64,000 nucleotides of DNA, from contig UCKU01000034.1 in assembly GCA_900473185.1 (NCBI GenBank), forward strand, positions 62,001-126,000, in the 5' to 3' direction. How positions within the stretch are numbered: position 1 is the stretch's first letter; the number at the start of each line of letters is the position of its first letter. Below are positions 60,174-64,000 of the stretch, piece by piece. Position numbers and translations under genes: made by a program. The DNA comes from Hyphomicrobiales bacterium. GTDB lineage: Bacteria > Pseudomonadota > Alphaproteobacteria > Rhizobiales > Rhizobiaceae. Under the pieces are notes generated by a model. It had not been told where the DNA came from. It did no database searches and saw nothing but the letters and a program-made list of their open reading frames with translations.

Positions 60174-61745
60174 ATGGATTTAAGCCAACAGGTCATCATC
60201 GGTATCGATGCGGGAACATCTGTCATCAAGGCGGTCGCCTTCGACCTTTCTGGCCGCCAGATCGCGGCCGCATCCGTTCGCAACAAATATTCAAGCGGCA
60301 GCGATGGTTCGGCCACGCAATCGCTCGCGCAGACCTGGCAGGATTGTGTCGGTGCGCTTCGCGGCCTTGGCGGGAAGGTCGAGGATCTTGCATCGCGCAC
60401 CGCGGCGATCGCAGTGACGGGGCAGGGGGACGGAACATGGTTGGTGGGTTCCGGTAATCAGCCTGTCGCCGATGCCTGGCTCTGGCTCGACGCGCGTGCC
60501 GCGACGACCGTGGCGTCACTTGCCGGCCAGGAAGCAGACAGGGCGCGTTTCGAGCAGACGGGCACGGGACTGAATACCTGCCAGCAGGGCGCGCAGCTCG
60601 CTCACATGGATCGGGTGACGCCGGAGCTTCTGGACCGGGCGGAAACGGCGCTGCACTGCAAGGATTGGCTCTACCTCAATTTTACCGGTGTACGGGCGAC
60701 TGATCCTTCGGAGGCAAGCTTCACCTTTGGTGATTTCAGGACGCGGCGATATTCGCCTGTTGCCATTGACGCGCTTGGGTTGACGCATCGGCGTGCGCTT
60801 CTACCCGATATTGTCGATGGAACCGAAATCAGCCATCCGCTGACGGCGGAAGCGGCGCAGGCCTGCGGCCTGCTGGCCGGCACGCCGGTTAGTCTCGGTT
60901 ATGTCGACATGGTGATGACGGCGCTCGGCGCCGGTGTTCGCAGCGGTGGGCGCAACGCGGCCTGTTCGACGATCGGTTCGACCGGCGTGCATCTGCGTGC
61001 AAAGCCAGTGGCCGACGTCCATCTCAACCGTGACGGCACGGGCTACGTCATTGCCCTGCCGATCCCGGGTACTGTTACCCAGGTGCAGACAAATATGGGT
61101 GCGACGATCAACATCGACTGGCTGCTGGAGATGGCCGCCTATCTGATGGCTGAGGCGGGAAAGCCTGTCACCCACGCCGAGCTCGTCGCCAGGATCGACC
61201 GCTGGTTTTTCGAAAGCCAGCCGGGGTCGGTTGTCTATCATCCCTATATTTCCGAGGCCGGAGAGCGTGGACCCTTCGTCAATGCCCAGGCCCGGGCAGG
61301 TTTTTCCGGTCTTTCGATCCGCCACGGGTTTCCGGATCTTGTTCGCGCGGTTGTCGAAGGTCTGGCGCTCGCGACACGCGATTGTTACGCCGCCATGGGC
61401 GATATGCCGGAGGAGCTGCGCGTCACCGGCGGCGCCGTGCGCTCGAGCGCGCTGCGCCGCTCCCTGACCGCCTCCCTCAAGGCGCCGATCCGCCTGTCGC
61501 GCCGTGAAGAAACCGGAGCGGCTGGCGCCGCGATGATGGCTGCTGTGGCAATCGGTGCCTACAAGACAATGGACGAGTGCATCGCCGACTGGGTCACGCC
61601 GCTGCTCGGCGAGGCCGAGGAGCCGATCGGTGAGGAAGCCGCCCGCTTCGATCTGCTTTTTTCCGCTTATGCCGATATCCGAAGGGCCATGCCTGCCGTC
61701 TGGGAAACACTGGCCCGAGCTGCGGCGATGCCGCCCGCAAAATGA
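60174..61745 (+). CDS. eryA: FGGY-family kinase, probable erythritol kinase
   Basis: 523 residues, close to the roughly 519 residues known for EryA. FGGY motifs: VIIGIDAGTSVIKAVAFDLSGRQ, AAIAVTGQGDGTWLVG, LHCKDWLYLNFTG, PSEASFTFGDFRTR, and C-terminal RVTGGAVRSSALRRSLTASLKAPIRLSRREETGAAGAAMMA. The next genes are a GlpD-like dehydrogenase and an EryC-like isomerase, the classic ery order. It would phosphorylate erythritol to L-erythritol-4-phosphate. Identity rests on gene order and family, so a related polyol is possible. Confidence 0.85.
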   Translation: MDLSQQVIIGIDAGTSVIKAVAFDLSGRQIAAASVRNKYSSGSDGSATQSLAQTWQDCVGALRGLGGKVEDLASRTAAIAVTGQGDGTWLVGSGNQPVADAWLWLDARAATTVASLAGQEADRARFEQTGTGLNTCQQGAQLAHMDRVTPELLDRAETALHCKDWLYLNFTGVRATDPSEASFTFGDFRTRRYSPVAIDALGLTHRRALLPDIVDGTEISHPLTAEAAQACGLLAGTPVSLGYVDMVMTALGAGVRSGGRNAACSTIGSTGVHLRAKPVADVHLNRDGTGYVIALPIPGTVTQVQTNMGATINIDWLLEMAAYLMAEAGKPVTHAELVARIDRWFFESQPGSVVYHPYISEAGERGPFVNAQARAGFSGLSIRHGFPDLVRAVVEGLALATRDCYAAMGDMPEELRVTGGAVRSSALRRSLTASLKAPIRLSRREETGAAGAAMMAAVAIGAYKTMDECIADWVTPLLGEAEEPIGEEAARFDLLFSAYADIRRAMPAVWETLARAAAMPPAK

Positions 61746-61780
61746 ATCGCTGATGCAAAAGGCATCCGAGGGAGCATGAT

Positions 61781-63292
61781 ATGACCGAACCCGAAATCCT
61801 GGATCTTTTCGTCATCGGCGGCGGCATCAACGGCGCGGGAATTGCCCGCGACGCCGCCGGGCGCGGCCTGAAAGTCGCGTTGTGCGAGAAGGACGATTTG
61901 GCACAGGGCACCTCCTCGCGCTCGGGCAAGCTCGTGCATGGCGGCCTTCGCTATCTCGAATATTACGAGTTCCGTCTCGTGCGGGAGGCGCTGATCGAAC
62001 GCGAGGTGCTGCTCAACGCCGCACCGCACATCATCTGGCCGATGCGTTTCGTGCTGCCGCACAGTCCCGAGGATCGCCCCGCCTGGCTCGTCCGGCTCGG
62101 CCTCTTCCTTTACGATCATCTCGGCGGTCGTAAGAAGCTGCCGGGCACCCGCACGCTCAATCTGCTGCGCGATCCAGAAGGCACGCCCATACTCGATCAA
62201 TATACCCGCGGTTTCGAATATTCGGATTGCTGGGTGGATGATGCCCGCCTCGTCACCTTGAATGCGGTGAGCGCGGCGGAGAAGGGGGCCCTGGTGCTCA
62301 CCCGCTCGCCGGCGATCTCCGCGCGCCGGGAAAACGGCCATTGGACGATCACGACGAAAAGCAGCACGAGCGGCGAGACGCGGACGTTTCGTGCCAAATG
62401 TCTCGTCAATTGCGCCGGCCCCTGGGTAACCGATATCATCAACCGTGTCGCCGGCTCCAATTCCAGCCGCAATGTGCGCCTCGTCAAGGGCAGCCATATC
62501 ATCGTGCCGAAGTTCTGGGCGGGCTCCAATGCCTATCTGGTTCAGAACCACGACAAGCGTGTCATCTTCATCAACCCTTATGAAGGCGATAAGGCGCTGA
62601 TCGGTACGACGGATATCGCCTATGAGGGCCGGGCCGAGGATGTGGCGGCCGACGAGGCGGAAATCGAATATCTGCTGAAGGCGGTAAACCGCTATTTCAA
62701 GGAGAAGCTGCGCCGCCAGGACGTGCTGCACAGTTTTTCCGGCGTGCGCCCGCTGTTTGACGACGGCAAGGGCAATCCGTCAGCGGTGACCCGCGATTAC
62801 GTGTTCGATCTTGATGAAACCGGGGGAGCGCCGCTTCTCAATGTCTTCGGCGGCAAGATCACGACATTCCGGGAGCTTGCAGAACGCGGCATGCAGCGCC
62901 TAGGCCACGTCTTCCCCAACATGGGTGGCGACTGGACGGAAAAGGCACCGCTTCCGGGCGGCGAAATGCCCAATGCCGACTACGAGACCTTCGCCAACAA
63001 CCTGCGTGACACCTATCCCTGGATGCCGCGCAAGCTCGTCCATCACTATGGCCGTCTCTACGGCACGCGCACGAAGAACCTGGTCGCCGGGGCAGGGGAC
63101 CTGCAAGGGCTCGGACACCATTTCGGCGGGCAGCTTTACGAGGCGGAAGTCCGTTACCTCGTCGCCACCGAATGGGCCGAGACGGCCGAGGACATCCTCT
63201 ATCGCCGCACCAAGCATTACCTTCACCTGAGCGAGGCGGAGCGGGCAGCCTTTGCCGATTGGTTCGCCTCATCCCATCTTGCCGCCGCCTGA
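61781..63292 (+). CDS. eryB: GlpD-family dehydrogenase, probable erythritol-4-phosphate dehydrogenase
   Basis: 503 residues, near the length of EryB. FAD motif VIGGGINGAGIARDAAGRGLKVALCEKDDL, GTSSRSGKLVHGGLRYLEYYEFRLVREALIEREVL (GlpD signature), NCAGPWVTDI, KGSHIIVPKFW, and FGGKITTFRELAERGM. It would oxidise erythritol-4-phosphate to an erythrulose phosphate. A housekeeping glpD is the alternative reading, but the flanking kinase and isomerase support eryB. It lies 35 bp after the kinase. Confidence 0.83.
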   Translation: MTEPEILDLFVIGGGINGAGIARDAAGRGLKVALCEKDDLAQGTSSRSGKLVHGGLRYLEYYEFRLVREALIEREVLLNAAPHIIWPMRFVLPHSPEDRPAWLVRLGLFLYDHLGGRKKLPGTRTLNLLRDPEGTPILDQYTRGFEYSDCWVDDARLVTLNAVSAAEKGALVLTRSPAISARRENGHWTITTKSSTSGETRTFRAKCLVNCAGPWVTDIINRVAGSNSSRNVRLVKGSHIIVPKFWAGSNAYLVQNHDKRVIFINPYEGDKALIGTTDIAYEGRAEDVAADEAEIEYLLKAVNRYFKEKLRRQDVLHSFSGVRPLFDDGKGNPSAVTRDYVFDLDETGGAPLLNVFGGKITTFRELAERGMQRLGHVFPNMGGDWTEKAPLPGGEMPNADYETFANNLRDTYPWMPRKLVHHYGRLYGTRTKNLVAGAGDLQGLGHHFGGQLYEAEVRYLVATEWAETAEDILYRRTKHYLHLSEAERAAFADWFASSHLAAA

Positions 63293-63302
63293 GGAGGCCT
63301 TG

Positions 63303-64000
63303 ATGCCGCTTTCGCTTTCGCTGAATACCAATCCGCTGGTGAACCGTTTTGCCGATCCGGACGACCTGATGGAGACGGTGGCGCGAGACCTGCGCATCCG
63401 TGATCTCCAGCTGACGCATGAATTCATCAATCCGAGCTGGCAGGCCCCCGTCATCCGCCGCCTGACCCGCCAGATGAAAACAGCGTTGGAGCGTACCGGC
63501 GTTCGCGTTACCTCGGGCATGACCGGGCCTTATGGACGGCTGAACCACTTTGGGCATCCGGATGCGGAGGTCCGCCGCTATTACGTGGATTGGTTCAAGA
63601 CCTTCGCAGACATTACCGCCGACCTCGGCGGACATTCCGTCGGCACGCAATTTGCGATCTTCACCTACAAGGACTTCGACGATGCAGGCCGGCGCGAGGA
63701 ACTGATTAAGATCGCTATCGACTGCTGGTGCGAAGTCGCAGAGCATGCCAGGGCCGCCGGTCTTTCCTATGTCTTCTGGGAGCCGATGAGCATCGGCCGC
63801 GAATTCGGCGACACGATCGAATCCTGCCTTGCGTTGCAGGCACGCCTGACTGCCGCCGATATGGCGGTGCCGATGTGGATGATGGCCGATATCGACCATG
63901 GCGACGTCACCTCCGCCAATCCCGATGACTACGATCCCTATGCCTGGGCGCGGGCCGTACCGAAGCTGTCGCCGATCATCCATATCAAGCAGAGCCTCAT
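63303..64000 (+). CDS. eryC: Sugar-phosphate isomerase/epimerase (TIM barrel), probable EryC, 5' part
   Basis: First 232 codons only; the gene runs past the window end. ATG at 63303 follows GAGGAGGCC. AP-endonuclease-2-like TIM barrel: LSLSLNTNPLVNRFADP, LRIRDLQLTHEFINPSWQAP, GVRVTSGMTGPYGRLNHFGHP, VFWEPMSIGREFGDTIES, and MMADIDHGDVT. The Glu/Asp/His metal-site pattern of xylose-isomerase-like epimerases is present. EryC interconverts tetrulose phosphates in erythritol breakdown. It lies 10 bp after eryB. Confidence 0.82.
   Translation, partial: MPLSLSLNTNPLVNRFADPDDLMETVARDLRIRDLQLTHEFINPSWQAPVIRRLTRQMKTALERTGVRVTSGMTGPYGRLNHFGHPDAEVRRYYVDWFKTFADITADLGGHSVGTQFAIFTYKDFDDAGRREELIKIAIDCWCEVAEHARAAGLSYVFWEPMSIGREFGDTIESCLALQARLTAADMAVPMWMMADIDHGDVTSANPDDYDPYAWARAVPKLSPIIHIKQSL

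Noticed and set aside
59771..60400. A 209-codon minus-strand frame in the divergent polyol regulatory region
   Set aside because: It lies opposite the eryA-like start, has a Ser/Arg-rich composition, no ribosome site and no recognisable domain.
61781..63292. Reading this gene as the housekeeping glpD
   Set aside because: It is flanked by an eryA-like kinase and an eryC-like isomerase in the known ery order, with close spacing; glycerol kinase or glpR are absent.
1..64000. CRISPR arrays, tRNA/rRNA genes, insertion sequences or phage genes
   Set aside because: None seen while reading both strands: no regularly spaced repeats, no transposase or integrase motifs, no tRNA-like cloverleaf recognised. 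A dedicated tRNA scan was not possible here.

Overview
The window looks like a chromosomal or replicon segment of a Rhizobium-group alphaproteobacterium. Several features point that way: high-GC coding sequence, dense ABC-transporter operons for polyols, glycerol-3-phosphate, oligopeptide-type ligands and betaines, a thiMED thiamine-salvage operon behind a TPP riboswitch, and an erythritol-type (ery) locus. No tRNA, rRNA, CRISPR array, integrase or insertion sequence was seen. It reads as catabolic genes laid out operon after operon.

Layout. (1) 1-8131, minus strand: a truncated FMN-dependent alpha-hydroxyacid dehydrogenase, a spermidine-synthase-like methyltransferase, then a seven-gene unit (GNAT acetyltransferase, GH3 beta-N-acetylhexosaminidase, family-5 binding protein, two permeases, two ATPases). 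This unit probably imports and cleaves amino-sugar oligosaccharides or muropeptides. (2) 8101-10545, minus: thiM-thiE-thiD, with a TPP riboswitch upstream and an intrinsic terminator downstream. (3) 10756-15605: a type-III ketoglutarate-semialdehyde-like dehydrogenase, a secreted DUF4139 protein, a stress-type flavin split-barrel protein and a small unknown. (4) 16067-21532, minus: ugpBAEC for glycerol-3-phosphate uptake, with an endonuclease/exonuclease/phosphatase-fold protein where E. coli has ugpQ. (5) 22056-37269: branched-chain amino acid catabolism. On the minus strand are isovaleryl-CoA dehydrogenase, methylcrotonyl-CoA carboxylase, a MaoC hydratase and a CitE-like lyase. On the plus strand are an SDR, a thiolase, an acyl-CoA dehydrogenase and a full branched-chain ketoacid dehydrogenase complex. 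An AraC-type regulator lies between the two arms. (6) 37452-40243, minus: a small unknown, a BTAD/TPR regulator and an XRE regulator. (7) 40506-49411, plus: a tightly packed nine-gene operon. It joins an OpuC/YehZ-type quaternary-amine ABC importer to two FMN monooxygenases, an ornithine-cyclodeaminase-family protein, a histidine-ammonia-lyase homologue that lacks the Ser of its MIO cofactor triad, and a signal-less PhnD-like binding protein. (8) 49605-64000: class II aldolase, then polyol catabolism. The minus-strand genes are a DUF2291 protein, a ribose-type ABC transporter, a DeoR regulator, an FGGY kinase and a GlpD-like dehydrogenase. The divergent plus-strand genes are eryA-, eryB- and eryC-like, the last cut by the window edge.

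How parts work together. In regions 1, 4, 7 and 8 the transporter gene clusters with enzymes expected to act on the imported ligand. In all four ABC operons a GC-rich hairpin lies directly 3' of the periplasmic binding-protein gene, probably keeping that transcript more abundant than the membrane and ATPase genes. The best candidate for an undescribed system is region 7. The missing MIO serine suggests a lyase that expels a good leaving group such as trimethylamine from a betaine, which would fit the quaternary-amine transporter beside it.
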